Shown here piece after piece: positions 48,966 through 59,769 of a stretch of 64,000 bases of DNA. Position 1 is the first letter of the stretch. Every line of letters begins with the position of its first letter. The stretch is from Siphonodentalium dalli (lineage: Eukaryota; Mollusca; Scaphopoda; Gadilida; Siphonodentaliidae): assembly GCA_032622095.1 (NCBI GenBank), contig CP136062.1:140326351-140390350 (forward strand), read 5' to 3'. The notes beneath the pieces were generated by a model. That model was not told the origin of the DNA and did not search any database. It saw only the letters and a program-made list of their open reading frames with translations. The translations under genes were made by a program, and so were the position numbers.

Positions 48966-49330
48966 TGGATATCAGATGACCTAGTGGTTATCGTAATTAG
49001 CATACTACTGCTATGATTCTCACCACTTGGTTTTTATCATTATATACAGTCACGTTCCATTCTCCGATTCAATATCAGATGACCTACATGTAGTGGTTAC
49101 CGTAATTAGCGTCCTCCTGTAATGATTCTCACCTCGTGGGTTTTTATCATTATATACAGTCACGTTCCGTTCTCCGATTCAATATCAGATGATCTAGTGG
49201 TTACCTTGACCATCATCCCCCTCTAATTATTTTATGTTACCTTTCATTTTGCCGTTACTCTCATGCCATTCTCCAGTTCGCGTATCAGATGACCTACTGG
49301 TTACCGTAATTAGAATCTCCCTCTCTATGA
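48966..49330 (+). repeat. Tandem repeat, about 103-bp unit, 3-4 copies
   Basis: ATCAGATGAC(C) begins units at 48971, 49074, 49184 and 49284. Each contains GTGGTTACCGTAATTAG and TCACGTTCC(A/G)TTCTCC-type words. The second unit has an ACATGT insertion. Confidence 0.82.
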
Positions 49331-49720
49331 TAGCACAGAAGATTAGGAAATATGATCTCTGTCCCCATTGGTATGCATTGATATTGGAATTAGATTCAGG
49401 GAAGGTGGAATTAGTGATATGAGACAGGGGACATCATATTAAAAGGCATGATCCCTCAGATGGGCCTGGTTTCCATGGTAATGGCTAACTGTTTGTAATT
49501 ACGGGATAGATCTATTGTGATATGTATCATTCATTTACGATTTATTCTAATGAAACCAAATGCGACCTTTATGTCCTGTGAATTATTTATTCTGTTTGTA
49601 AAGTCTTGATGCACTTGGTTGGTTAATTGCCAATACTAGAATATGCGTTTCTTGTAATTTTGTCATCCCATTGGGCACACACAATACACATTAATTTATA
49701 TATTATTTATTTATTTAAAG

Positions 49721-49849
49721 GTACGGTTGGCCTTGGCAGTGGGTATCCTGTGAAAATATTTCCACCCGTCAAAAACCGCCTCAAACAGAAAGAACAACAA
49801 AATTTAGACAGACTTTGTCTGTATACAAATAAGAAATATCGCATAAACA
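49721..49849 (+). CDS. Unrecognised protein, basic internal exon
   Basis: The acceptor ends in AAAG at 49720 and a strong GTATGT donor starts at 49850. The exon is 129 bp, phase 1 to phase 1. It encodes (G)TVGLGSGYPVKIFPPVK then NRLKQKEQQNLDRLCLYTNK and KYRIN. It is basic, with a short Gly-rich start and a Lys/Gln-rich helix-like stretch. Its phase-1 end joins in frame to 53878, and the split codon becomes Arg. No in-frame ATG lies upstream in the open region, so it is an internal exon and earlier exons are expected to the left. I do not recognise the family. It does not match SLK coiled-coil sequence. Confidence 0.65.
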
Positions 49850-50300
49850 GTATGTTTTTGTCATATCTTTGACCATTGTTATGTAAACAAATGCATAAAA
49901 AGTTACTTTTCTGGTGTTTGTTTATATCATGACGGTAAACATAAAGAGCGTTCTTTGTTGGTGAATACCTGATATGGAATGAATAAAGAGCGTTTATGCC
50001 ATTTGTGTGTGATTAGCCAGCAGCATTGTGCTGTCTTGTGTAACACAATCAGGCTCTTGCTTAGGTAAAATGTAGTAAATCTTTATGATAACATGCTGTT
50101 TATGCGGTGGTCATGGTATATATGAACGAAACTGTATGCGTTTTAATGTTTTTCTGTTTACGGTGATTGGAACAAATATGAAAATTTTCGACAACTAAGG
50201 CCTCACGTGCCTTTAATGAGATTATAGAATAATCCCATAGTCTCAGTAGTATTTGTGAGTCCAAATGAGTGGTCTGTTCTCAATTTATAGTGGTCTGTTT

Positions 50301-50427
50301 CCCCCCCCCCCCCCCCCCCCCCCCCCCCAGAGAGTGAATTTAATGTTGCTGTGCGTGTTAGTGTCACTAAATTCACCCTCTGGGGACCTTATTCTGCAAA
50401 TGTCTGGCACCGTATTTTCAGGCCTGG
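50301..50427. repeat. 28-base C run fused to half of a family F element
   Basis: C at 50301-50328, then AGAGAGTGAATTTAATG and its inverse CACTAAATTCACCCTCTGG, followed by TGCAAATGTCTGGCACCGTA. The left flank of the F hairpin is replaced by the C tract. Confidence 0.8.
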
Positions 50428-50586
50428 TCACACATACCGGTATCTCACTACCATGGTTGGTTAATTGGGTTTCAGCATTGTTTCCGCTATTAGGGCCTAG
50501 ATATGCCATATATCAAAACATTGTCAGTTTTGGTGGAGGAAAGATTGTCAAGGGTTAATTTTACTAGGAAACTGCCCCACTCCATG

Positions 50587-50682
50587 TACAGTAATGCCCT
50601 AAATAATTGACTCCTTAACCCCAGCAGAATTTTGGATAATTCTGCTGTGGTTAAGGAGTCAATTATTTAGGGCATTACTGTA
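50587..50682. mobile_element. CAGTAATGCCC foldback, minimal copy
   Basis: TACAGTAATGCCCTAAATAA and TTTAGGGCATTACTGTA are kept, and the centre is deleted. 96 bp. Confidence 0.82.
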
Positions 50683-50843
50683 TATTTGCTGATGATATAA
50701 ATGGTGAACTTACTCATTATAATTGTAATATAGATGGGCTCTTGTATTGTACTCTATTACTTATGGAATCATAGATGGGTGATGTTGGGGGTAAAATAGA
50801 ATGCAGCCATTGTTACTTCTCCCTGATAACAGTCCACGTCTCC

Positions 50844-52000
50844 TTAACTCTTTCACTGCCATGCAGCACCACAGACATATCTGCCACTGCCAAGCATACT
50901 ATACATGTACATGTAGCATAATGCTGCTAAATACATATGAATTGGGTATTTCTCAATAACTTTTGTATCTGCCGAGCTATTTTCATGAAACTTGGTATGC
51001 ATGTAGGTATTGGTCTTGGGAATCAAAAACACATCACAGTCCACCATTGCCACGTGACCACAATCACGTGACCACAAACAAGTTGGCTGCCACCCCAAAA
51101 TATAAGAAAATTTCAGTATTTCTCAATAACTTTTGTATTTGAAGAGATATTTTCATGAAAGTTAACTTAAATTGGCATGTAAGTAAGTATCAGTATTGGG
51201 AATAGAAAATATGTTCTAGTCCGCCAGTGTCACATTTCACGTGACCACGATCATGTGACCACAAAACAAGATGGCCGCAATCCCGAAATATAAGATAATG
51301 TTTGTATATTGCTGCTAAATACATATTGATTGGGTATTTCTCAATAACTTTTGTATCTGTAGAGGTATGTTCGTGGAACTTGGTGCACAGTTAGATATTG
51401 GACTTGCGAATTGAAAACACTTCCCAGTCTGCCAGTGTCATGAGACCGTGACCACATGAGGGTCACGAGACCGTGACCACATGATTACAAAACAAGATGG
51501 CCGCCACACCGAAATATAAGGAAAACGCATTAGTTCTCAATAACTTTTGTATCTGCAGAGATATTTTGACGACATTTGGTATATAAGTTGGTGTTAGTAT
51601 TGAGAACCGAAAATAAGTTAGTATATTTCTGCTAAATAAATATATTATTGGGTATTTCACAATAACTTTTGTATATGCAGAGGTATATTCCTGAAACTTG
51701 GTATGCAGGTAGGTATTGGTCTCTGTGGAATGGAAAACACTTCCATACCAGGAGGGTCACTTGACCGCGACCACTTAATTACAAAACATGATGGCCGACA
51801 TCCCGAAATATAAAAAAAATAAACCGGGAGTTTCTCGTTACAAAATTGATTACATCACGTACAGTGTTTTCACAGAATAATATAAAGTTACTTCCCATGG
51901 ATTGATGTTACGGGACGAAGGTGTCAGGATTCGACTCAAGTCGCGATCGGCAGTGTATGGGTATTTCGACTCAAGTCGCGATTGGCAGTGAAAGAGTTAA
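50844..52000. mobile_element. TTAA element with CTCTTTCACTGCC termini and tandem core
   Basis: TTAA at both ends (50844-50847, 51997-52000). Inverted termini CTCTTTCACTGCC and GGCAGTGAAAGAG. Inside, about five degenerate ~180-200-bp units carry TCTCAATAACTTTTGTATCT, ATGGCCGCCA and CACGTGACCAC. It interrupts family S sequence (ACTTCTCCCTG left; AAGTGACTTCTCC and GGCTGGTCCCTG right). Confidence 0.82.
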
Positions 52001-52066
52001 TAAGCAAGCAGGGAGAAGTGACTTCTCCAAATTTGATACCTCCAGGCTGGTCCCTGTGGACACTCG

Positions 52067-52150
52067 CAATTATCTGGAAGTTGCCTTTAGCAATTATCTG
52101 GAAGTGGCCACTTGCAATTATCTGGAAGTTGTCACTAGCAATAATCTGGA
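52067..52150 (+). repeat. 24-bp minisatellite, about 3.5 units
   Basis: CAATTATCTGGAAGTTGCC-type units begin at 52067, 52091, 52115 and 52139. The multiple-of-three period keeps a frame open, but the frame starts inside the TTAA element, so it is probably not coding. Confidence 0.8.
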
Positions 52151-52832
52151 TGATAACGAAACCTCTTGGAAATATGTAGCTAGCTTCATTGATGCTCAGC
52201 TAACGGGAGGCTTTATACATGTATATAACTTGGCGAAAAACTAATATTTCCATTACCAACAAATATAATTTGGTCACCAAAGCCCCATTTATCTTAGAAG
52301 ACCACAACATCCCCATATAACACAAATATGGTTATTATTTAAAAGAACTTATTATATCAGGTCCAGTTGCACTAACTTTGATCTTCTTGGAATGGTGGGT
52401 TTAAGAAGCGTTATCATGGCCTTTGGCTGGCCATAGCAATTACTGCGGACAAACTTTGATAAATAGACAGATGAATGCCCACAAGCCATCATTTCACAGA
52501 CTATTGTGTCCAATTGATGGATGGAAGGTTTCCGTCTTTAAAAAAATGTTTGCGATTCTCCTTCAGTGATTGTTTGAATGGGGGCGTTATTGATAGTTTT
52601 ATTGAGACACAATCAGTGGTTTTGGCTGATGCCTTGACTAGTGTGGTAATCAATTCTATGGCTTTATCCGGATATTATCCATCAGTTGTGTTTGTCTTCT
52701 ATCAGGATTTTCTATATGGCTTCCATCCGTTTTATGTCGATCTCAGCAGGAAAATAATAGTTGTCGGCCATTATTCTGAAAAAGTAGGGGACAATTTTTT
52801 GTCAGAATTCAAAAGTTTTTTTGAAGCTTTAA

Positions 52833-53081
52833 TACTTCCATGAGTGGAGCTGCGCTGGTGCAGCATTAAAGATTCAGTGCATTCTCGTATATATGCGAGT
52901 CTCCCACAGGTAGCTTCACATGTATACAAGAATGCACTGGCTTACAGGGTCAAGGTAAATTTTGTTAGGCCAAAGTATTCTCTTATATATGCGAGGCTCC
53001 CTATGGGAGACTCGCATATATAAGAGAATGTATTGGCACAGGGTTTTCTCAAAATTTCAGGAAGCTTCAGCCATGGAAGGG
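52833..53081. mobile_element. Paired-hairpin TTAA MITE, family W'
   Basis: TTAA at 52829-52832 and 53082-53085. Left TACTTCCATGAGTGGAGCTG, right GAAGCTTCAGCCATGGAAGGG. Two hairpins with CTCCCACAGGTAG and CTCCCTATGGGAG inner stems. Confidence 0.82.
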
Positions 53082-53877
53082 TTAAACAAGTCTTTTTGGT
53101 ACACTACACTGTTTTCTGTGACATGTTTGGTTTTCAATTGAAAATGTCTCATTTAAAAAAAAAATTTAAGTTTTATTGATTATGTGTAATACCAGTTGTT
53201 CCTCACATGCAGGTTTCATAAAATAATTCCATTGTTGTTTCCTTTAAAAAAGCCCTATTTTTTTTATATAATTTCTCTCTTGAAGTGACTCACTTGAAAA
53301 TTTAGTGACAGTTTTGGCTTTAATATGGAGTAATTGCATTCCATGCTGGTTCATAGTGAATTCTAAAGAACATTTGAATAAATTTAGCAAGTTGAAAATA
53401 TTTACTCGAGTTCTACTAATAAGTTCTTTTCATTGCTTTAGACCTTCTAAAATAATCAAAAGTTTCATTCACTGCTGTTTAAAACAAATAGTTACAAATA
53501 CTTTTGAAATAATTTCAGACAAATCATCTTATTTATTAAAGTTATTTTGACCAGAAAGTGATCTTTGTCAACATGACTTGAGGCTGACATTGAAATCTGG
53601 GATTTAGATATCCAACAGGATCAGCGTTTATTCCATCTTTCATCTCATCCCCTATGAGCAAAGCTGCTACCAAAAATAATGACAGTTAAATACTTTTGTC
53701 ATGTTTGAACACCCTTTTGGAGATAGTATTCTTTAAGCAGGTGAGGATACAGGATTATATGGGCGTTTTCCTGAAAAACATTATATAACTCTATATTCAG
53801 TTTGTTCAAAGGATAGATAACTTTTAAAGTAGTTTATTCAATGAACACAAACATGCAGGCTTTTGACTTTATCCCAG

Positions 53878-54457
53878 GAAGCACAACACGCTACCTGAAT
53901 GGCGATTTTTTGCCAGGGACAGGCTCACGATACCTCAACACTGACTTCAACATTCTGGAGTTTTATCACAAACATGGAGGTTCGGACACTATGAGCTGGT
54001 CATGCGTGTCGGATGTCGGAACTCCTAACGACCTCGAATCAGTGTCTGGATGTTCATGGAAATCGGCATCATCAACTGTTGCTAGTGATATCAGCATGAG
54101 GTTTTACCCAAGCTTCCCTTCAGGGAAGAAATACTCGTTACAACACACGAAGTCAAAATGTGATAAAAAAAACATTTCGCCGGTTTCTTCAACATCAAGT
54201 TTTTTGTTTGTGAAATCCATCGAAAAACAACTGTGGAAGGAAAATGTGGAGCATGATATGTTCAACACATTCTCGGTTTCTGAGGATGATCTCACGAGGG
54301 TTATTGACTATCTGGAAACCGAATTAGTTTATGACAAATATCCGTTTACGGAAAGATCGGATAACCTCATAAACAATCTTCAAGCTGAGAGAAAGAATGG
54401 AATTTCACCTAAAGTGACTTTCGTTCTTGATAGTTTCTGTAATATGTACCTACTAGG
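53878..54457 (+). CDS. Unrecognised protein, large exon
   Basis: 580-bp exon. The acceptor TTATCCCAG ends at 53877 and the donor GTAAGC starts at 54458. It begins with two bases and ends with two bases of split codons. It follows on in phase from 49721-49849 and adds about 193 residues; such an open run is far beyond chance here. The start carries a duplicated motif, TRYLNGDF and SRYLNTDF, 14 residues apart. A Ser-rich, Trp-containing stretch (SWSCVSDVG...SGCSWKS) and a Lys/Ser linker follow. The last third, SVSEDDLTRVIDYLETELV onward, looks helical and acidic and ends KVTFVLDSFCNMYLLG. An ATG at 53841 keeps the frame open upstream, but the acceptor and phase fit favour splicing. No family is recognised, and the next exon was not found. 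Confidence 0.75.
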
Positions 54458-55083
54458 GTAAGCATTGGTTTAATGATTAACTATTGTGCTTTATCATGCA
54501 TGTCAACGTTAATTTAGATCAGGATAGAGGAACAGAATATTTCAAATTTATGTTAAAGTCACTGTTTGATTTAGGAAGTATAAGATTAATAGTAATGTGT
54601 ATTTATTACACACCTACATGTATTGCTATCTTTCTGCTGATTACGTAACTTCAGCCTTTGTGCTAATTTCACCCAAATGCAATTGAGTGATCCCATTAAC
54701 TTGCATGAGATCCCTAGAGTGTGAATTTGGTGAAGCTAACCCGCTATGCAGGGAGCATCACTAAATTCACCCTCTGGGGACCTCATTCTGCAAATGTCAG
54801 ACACACTATATCCAGCATGGATTATAGCAGTTAATATGAATGTCGACCATTCAAAGCCTAGAAAGAACTTCAATTTTCATATGTCGCCTTGATATTTTAC
54901 AGGATCTTATTTCAATGATAAATGCTCACTGATCAGTATAAAATTTTGAAAAAATAAAAATTGTTGAGAGATGGCTTTAAATTTCAGAGGAGAGGGCTTG
55001 AAAATTGTCGCGAAAATGCCTTAATTAACCTTGGATATTGTCAGGTCTCACCTATAGGAACCAACTCTTCAACCATGTTGGAT
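54458..55083. other. Intronic sequence with half family F element
   Basis: Family F-type hairpin at about 54703-54820 (AGAGTGTGAATTTGGTGAAG and CACTAAATTCACCCTCTGG, then TGTCAGACACACTATATCC). The remainder is unassigned. The hAT element begins at 55084. Confidence 0.55.
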
Positions 55084-55685
55084 CAGGGTTGTCAAAGTAC
55101 TGATGGTACCACAACTTTCGGTACCGGTTCCGTACTGATGTTCAGTACCGCAAACCGCGTCGGTATCGGTACTCATTGGAGTGGTCTTTTGTACTGCAAA
55201 TAACTTTGGTTTCGTGGGTTCAATCATCAATTATTTGTTAAGTTCGAGGTTTAGTCAAACAACGAAAATAAAATTCGCAACAACATTTACAATTAAGTTG
55301 TTGTCTGCTGCGTTTTTCGGCAAGTCGCAAAGGGTTGATTTTTAAAAAGACGGAATACAGAGTGGAACGAATGTAGACATGTATGTTCGACTACTGGGCC
55401 GGCTAACACTGTAGGCTTGTATCATCATTGTATGGATACATGGTAGTGACGGTCACACGGATTCACAGTACACCATATTATTTGTGTGATAATTAATTGG
55501 AGAACTCACTAATCGGCCATAAATTCATAATGCCGCCATATTACTCGCATGTTGTAAATTTGTAATTTCATAAATAATGTCACCCGATGAAACCAAAGTC
55601 GTTTCCAGTAAGCCTAGTTCAGGCTTCTTGTAGTTGTCTTGTTCAAAAATTTGGAATAGATTTTGAGAGAAATGTCTGACATTAA

Positions 55686-57392
55686 CCCTTTGAGTGCCAG
55701 GTCGATTTTTTTATCAACCCATATACCCTGTGCCAATGCATTCTCTTATATATGCGAGTCGACCATAGGTTGCCTCGCATATATAAAAGAATGCATTGGC
55801 CTAACAATTATTTTATATTTTTTTTACAATTTTTTTTTTACAATTTTTATACGCCCTTTTTGAAAAAAGGTCGTATTATGTTATCAGTCTGTCCGTCCGT
55901 CTGTCCGTCCGTCCGTCCGTCCGTCCGTTAACATTTTTGGTTTCCGATCGATAACTCCAGTTTGGATTATTTGATCTGAACCAAAGTTGTTATGTGTATT
56001 TTCCAGCTAAAGATACAGGCCAAGTTCGAATATGGGTTATGTCCAATTATTTTTACATGAGTTACGGCCCTTTTTTCGACTTAGAATTTTACCGTCTGTT
56101 AACATTTTTGGTTTCCGACCGATAACTCCAGTTTGGATTATTTGATCTGAACCAAAGTTGGTATGTGTATTTCCCAGCTAAAGATACAGGCCAAGTTCGA
56201 ATATGGGTTCCGTCCAATTATTTTTACATGAGTTACGGTCCTTTTTCGACTTAGAATTTGACCGTCTGTTAATATTTTTGGTTTCCGACCGATAACTCCA
56301 GTTTGGATTATTTTATCTGAACCAAAGTTGGTATGTGTATTTCCCAGCTAAAGATACAGGCCAAGTTTGTATATGGGTTCCGTCCAATTATTTTTACATG
56401 AGTTACGGCCCTTTTTCAACTTAGAATTTGACCAATTTCATAACATTTTGGTTTCCGACCGATAACTCCAGTTTTTATTATTTGAGCTGAACCAAAGCTG
56501 GTATGTGTATTTCCCAGCTAAAACTACACGCCAAGTTTGAATATAGGTTCTGTCTAATTATTTTTACATGAGTTATGGCCATTTTTCGACTTATAATTTG
56601 ACCACATTTTGGCATTGAAATTAGGGGTATATCAGATTTTCTTTAAATGTAAGCTCAAAGTATTATCTTATTTTGTGATAGTACAATTCGAAATGGCTAA
56701 AGGGCGTATTTTGCCACGCCCTAGCGATGCTCTTGTTTACAATTTTAATAATTTATTCTTATATTCTTTAACAGACTTATTTTGTAGGTTTAGGGCCGAT
56801 GAGATCGGCCCCTGGCACTCAAAGGGTTAAACAGATATATCATTTATAATATATATAATAATGTGCCGTTTCGGTACCGACCCGGTGTGCAAGAGCGGTA
56901 CCTTCACGGCACCGAAATGTGCCGTAACCCGGCACCGCGGGAGTCACCTAATCGGTACCGTTACGGCGCCGAAATGTTTGCTGGGTATCGGTCTGTGATG
57001 TCGCGCCTGCCAATGTACATAGACGTAATTCAAATGAGCCACGTGCGTTTATAAACATGTATGGTTAGATTTCACAACAAATACGTAAACAATTTCAAGC
57101 CAATTTTCATTTCAACCAGGAAAATAAAATTGAAAACAAACTTACAATCACCATCATTCGCATAAAACAGGCATATTAGTATATTTCTGCTAAATATATA
57201 TATATATATATGGCCATGTGTGGGGTGTATATGTATATCTTGAGTGGCTATATGCCATGCATGTGGCAAATAGGTATGAGGGAGATACCATATGGCCGAT
57301 GGTGAGGTGGTGTAAACGGTGAAAAGGATTTAGTTTGATATAAACATGCTGGTAAAATATTACTATATTATTTATTCTGGAGCTTTGCTTAA
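55686..57392. repeat. Tandem duplication unit A (1707 bp)
   Basis: Comprises a TTAA MITE (55686-56826, termini CCCTTTGAGTGCCAG and CTGGCACTCAAAGGG) containing a HINE-C insertion (55848-56738), plus 566 bp of hAT-internal sequence (TGTGCCGTTTCGGTACCGAC onward). Nearly identical to unit B. Confidence 0.9.
55848..56738 (+). mobile_element. HINE-C element within unit A
   Basis: TATACGCCCTTTTTGAAAAA to TAGCGATGCTCTTGTT. (GTCC)n tract at about 55890-55928, four tandem ~178-bp units, and right stem-loop GGGCGTATTTTGCCACGCCC. The empty site is preserved in 59098-59349. Confidence 0.78.
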
Positions 57393-59097
57393 CCCTTTGA
57401 GTGCCAAGTCCGATTTTTGTATCAACCCATATACCCTGTGCCAATGCATTCTCTTATATATGCGAGTCGACCATAGGTTGCCTCGCATATATAAAAGAAT
57501 GCATTGGCCTAACAATTATTTTATTTTTTTTTTACAATTTTTTTTTTACAATTTTTATACGCCCTTTTTGAAAAAAGGTCGTATTATGTTATCAGTCTGT
57601 CCGTCCGTCTGTCCGTCCGTCCGTCCGTCCGTCCGTTAACATTTTTGGTTTCCGATCGATAACTCCAGTTTGGATTATTTGATCTGAACCAAAGTTGTTA
57701 TGTGTATTTCCCAGCTAAAGATACAGGCCAAGTTCGAATATGGGTTATGTCCAATTATTTTTACATGAGTTACGGCCCTTTTTCGACTTAGAATTTTACC
57801 GTCTGTTAACATTTTTGGTTTCCGACCGATAACTCCAGTTTGGATTATTTGATCTGAACCAAAGTTGGTATGTGTATTTCCCAGCTAAAGATACAGGCCA
57901 AGTTCGAATATGGGTTCCGTCCAATTATTTTTACATGAGTTACGGTCCTTTTTCGACTTAGAATTTGACCGTCTGTTAATATTTTTGGTTTCCGACCGAT
58001 AACTCCAGTTTGGATTATTTTATCTGAACCAAAGTTGGTATGTGTATTTCCCAGCTAAAGATACAGGCCAAGTTTGTATATGGGTTCCGTCCAATTATTT
58101 TTACATGAGTTACGGCCCTTTTTCAACTTAGAATTTGACCAATTTCATAACATTTTGGTTTCCGACCGATAACTCCAGTTTTTATTATTTGAGCTGAACC
58201 AAAGCTGGTATGTGTATTTCCCAGCTAAAACTACACGCCAAGTTTGAATATAGGTTCTGTCTAATTATTTTTACATGAGTTATGGCCATTTTTCGACTTA
58301 GAATTTGACCACATTTTGGCATTGAAATTAGGGGTATATCAGATTTTCTTTAAATGTAAGCTCAAAGTATTATCTTATTTTGTGATAGTACAATTCGAAA
58401 TGGCTAAAGGGCGTATTTTGCCACGCCCTAGCGATGCTCTTGTTTACAATTTTAATAATTTATTCTTATATTCTTTAACAGACTTATTTTGTAGGTTTAG
58501 GGCCGATGAGATCGGCCCCTGGCACTCAAAGGGTTAAACAGATATATCATTTATAATATATATAATAATGTGCCGTTTCGGTACCGACCCGGTGTGCAAG
58601 AGCGGTACCTTCACGGCACCGAAATGTGCCGTAACCCGGCACCGCGGGAGTCACCTAATCGGTACCGTTACGGCGCCGAAATGTTTGCTGGGTATCGGTC
58701 TGTGATGTCGCGCCTGCCAATGTACATAGACGTAATTCAAATGAGCCACGTGCGTTTATAAACATGTATGGTTAGATTTCACAACAAATACGTAAACAAT
58801 TTCAAGCCAATTTTCATTTCAACCAGGAAAATAAAATTGAAAACAAACTTACAATCACCATCATTCGCATAAAACAGGCATATTAGTATATTTCTGCTAA
58901 ATATATATATATATATGGCCATGTGTGGGGTGTATATGTATATCTTGAGTGGCTATATGCCATGCATGTGGCAAATAGGTATGAGGGAGATACCATATGG
59001 CCGATGGTGAGGTGGTGTAAACGGTGAAAAGGATTTAGTTTGATATAAACATGCTGGTAAAATATTACTATATTATTTATTCTGGAGCTTTGCTTAA
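57393..59097. repeat. Tandem duplication unit B (1705 bp)
   Basis: Same content and order as unit A, including HINE-C at 57555-58444. The few differences noticed include the AT-dinucleotide run length near 57190/58900 and single-base changes. Confidence 0.9.
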
Positions 59098-59216
59098 CCC
59101 TTTGAGTGCCAGGTCCGATTTTTGTATCAACCCATATACCCTGTGCCAATGCATTCTGTTATATATGCGAGTCGACCATAGGTCGCCTCGCATATATAAG
59201 AGAATGCATTGGCCTA

Positions 59217-59256
<40 letters not shown>

Positions 59257-59349
59257 TTTTTTACAATTTTAATAATTTATTCTTATATTCTTAATAGACT
59301 TATTTTGTAGGTTTAGGGCCGATGAGATCGGCCTCTGGCACTCAAAGGG
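59098..59349. mobile_element. Third TTAA MITE copy, lacking the HINE-C insertion
   Basis: 252 bp between TTAA 59094-59097 and 59350-59353. Termini CCCTTTGAGTGCCAGG and CTGGCACTCAAAGGG. One CCAATGCATTCTG hairpin, then a 32-base T run (59221-59252) and TTACAATTTTTTACAATTTT, the uninterrupted site. Confidence 0.88.
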
Positions 59350-59412
59350 TTAACTTTATATCACAAATTCACAATAAAATATAAAACAGGAAAAAATAAA
59401 ACTCAAATGTTC

Positions 59413-59769
59413 TCAATAGATGTCCCTCATCATGTCATTCGAGTAAGTCAAGTTCTTATACAATGTCAACATCCATGGATGGTAATTTTGGGCACTTTTG
59501 CGCCTGTCGGTCCCCAAATGGTGGGTGCGAATGAATGACAGTGCGTCAAGTAGCCGATCTCCCATTCGTGAACGAATCTTAGTGGTGAACAACGCACATG
59601 CGGAAAATGCTCGTTCTGCTTCAACACTAGTTGGTTGAATTGAACACGGGTCACCGTAGAGCAGTTCCAAAATATTTGGACGAACCTTTGTGGTTTTCCA
59701 CACACGGAAATCGCGGTGGATATTACCGGTACTTCCGCAAGGCTCAGTGTCGACATCAACAGGGATCAT
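59413..59769 (-). pseudogene. hAT transposase C-terminal (hATC dimerisation) fragment
   Basis: A 118-codon frame on the minus strand ends at a stop at 59413. It contains PTSVEAERAFSACALFTTKI followed by RSRMGDRLLDALSFIRTHH. This matches the hAT-family dimerisation signature: P-x-S-x-x-x-E-R-x-F-S near the start, then R-x-x-(L/M) and an L-x-x-L-x-x-(I/L) helix. The preceding residues (ILELLYGDPCSIQ) fit the loop before it. BED zinc finger, RNase-H-like catalytic residues and the insertion domain are absent, and only about 330 bp separate this from the element's 5' terminus. It is therefore a deletion remnant, not an active transposase. It sits inside the 55084-60099 element. Confidence 0.85.

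Larger units (their letters stand above)
49850..53877 (+). other. Intron between the two exons of the unrecognised gene
   Basis: Bounded by GTATGT and a pyrimidine-rich CTTTTGACTTTATCCCAG acceptor. Contains a 28-C run with half a family F element (50301-50427), a short foldback (50587-50682), a TTAA element (50844-52000), a 24-bp minisatellite (52067-52150) and a W' MITE (52833-53081). Confidence 0.65.

Noticed and set aside
51921-52244. 107-codon frame with an 8-residue repeat
   Set aside because: The frame begins in the right end of a TTAA element; the periodic peptide results from a 24-bp minisatellite.
52475-52843. 122-codon + strand open frame starting at ATG
   Set aside because: Frames of about 120 codons are expected by chance a few times in 64 kb of this composition. 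It has no recognisable domain, no splice partners and ends in a W' MITE.
53841-53877. ATG at 53841 as start of the unrecognised protein
   Set aside because: The sequence just before 53878 is a strong pyrimidine-rich acceptor, and the resulting phase exactly fits exon 49721-49849. An alternative first exon cannot be excluded but is less supported.
56609-58761. Identical small open frames occurring twice (56609/58316 and 56863/58570)
   Set aside because: They are duplicated because the 1.7-kb repeat unit is duplicated; they cross MITE and HINE ends and are not conserved genes.
59466-59759. Second minus-strand frame overlapping the hAT fragment
   Set aside because: It is an out-of-frame shadow of the hATC coding sequence.
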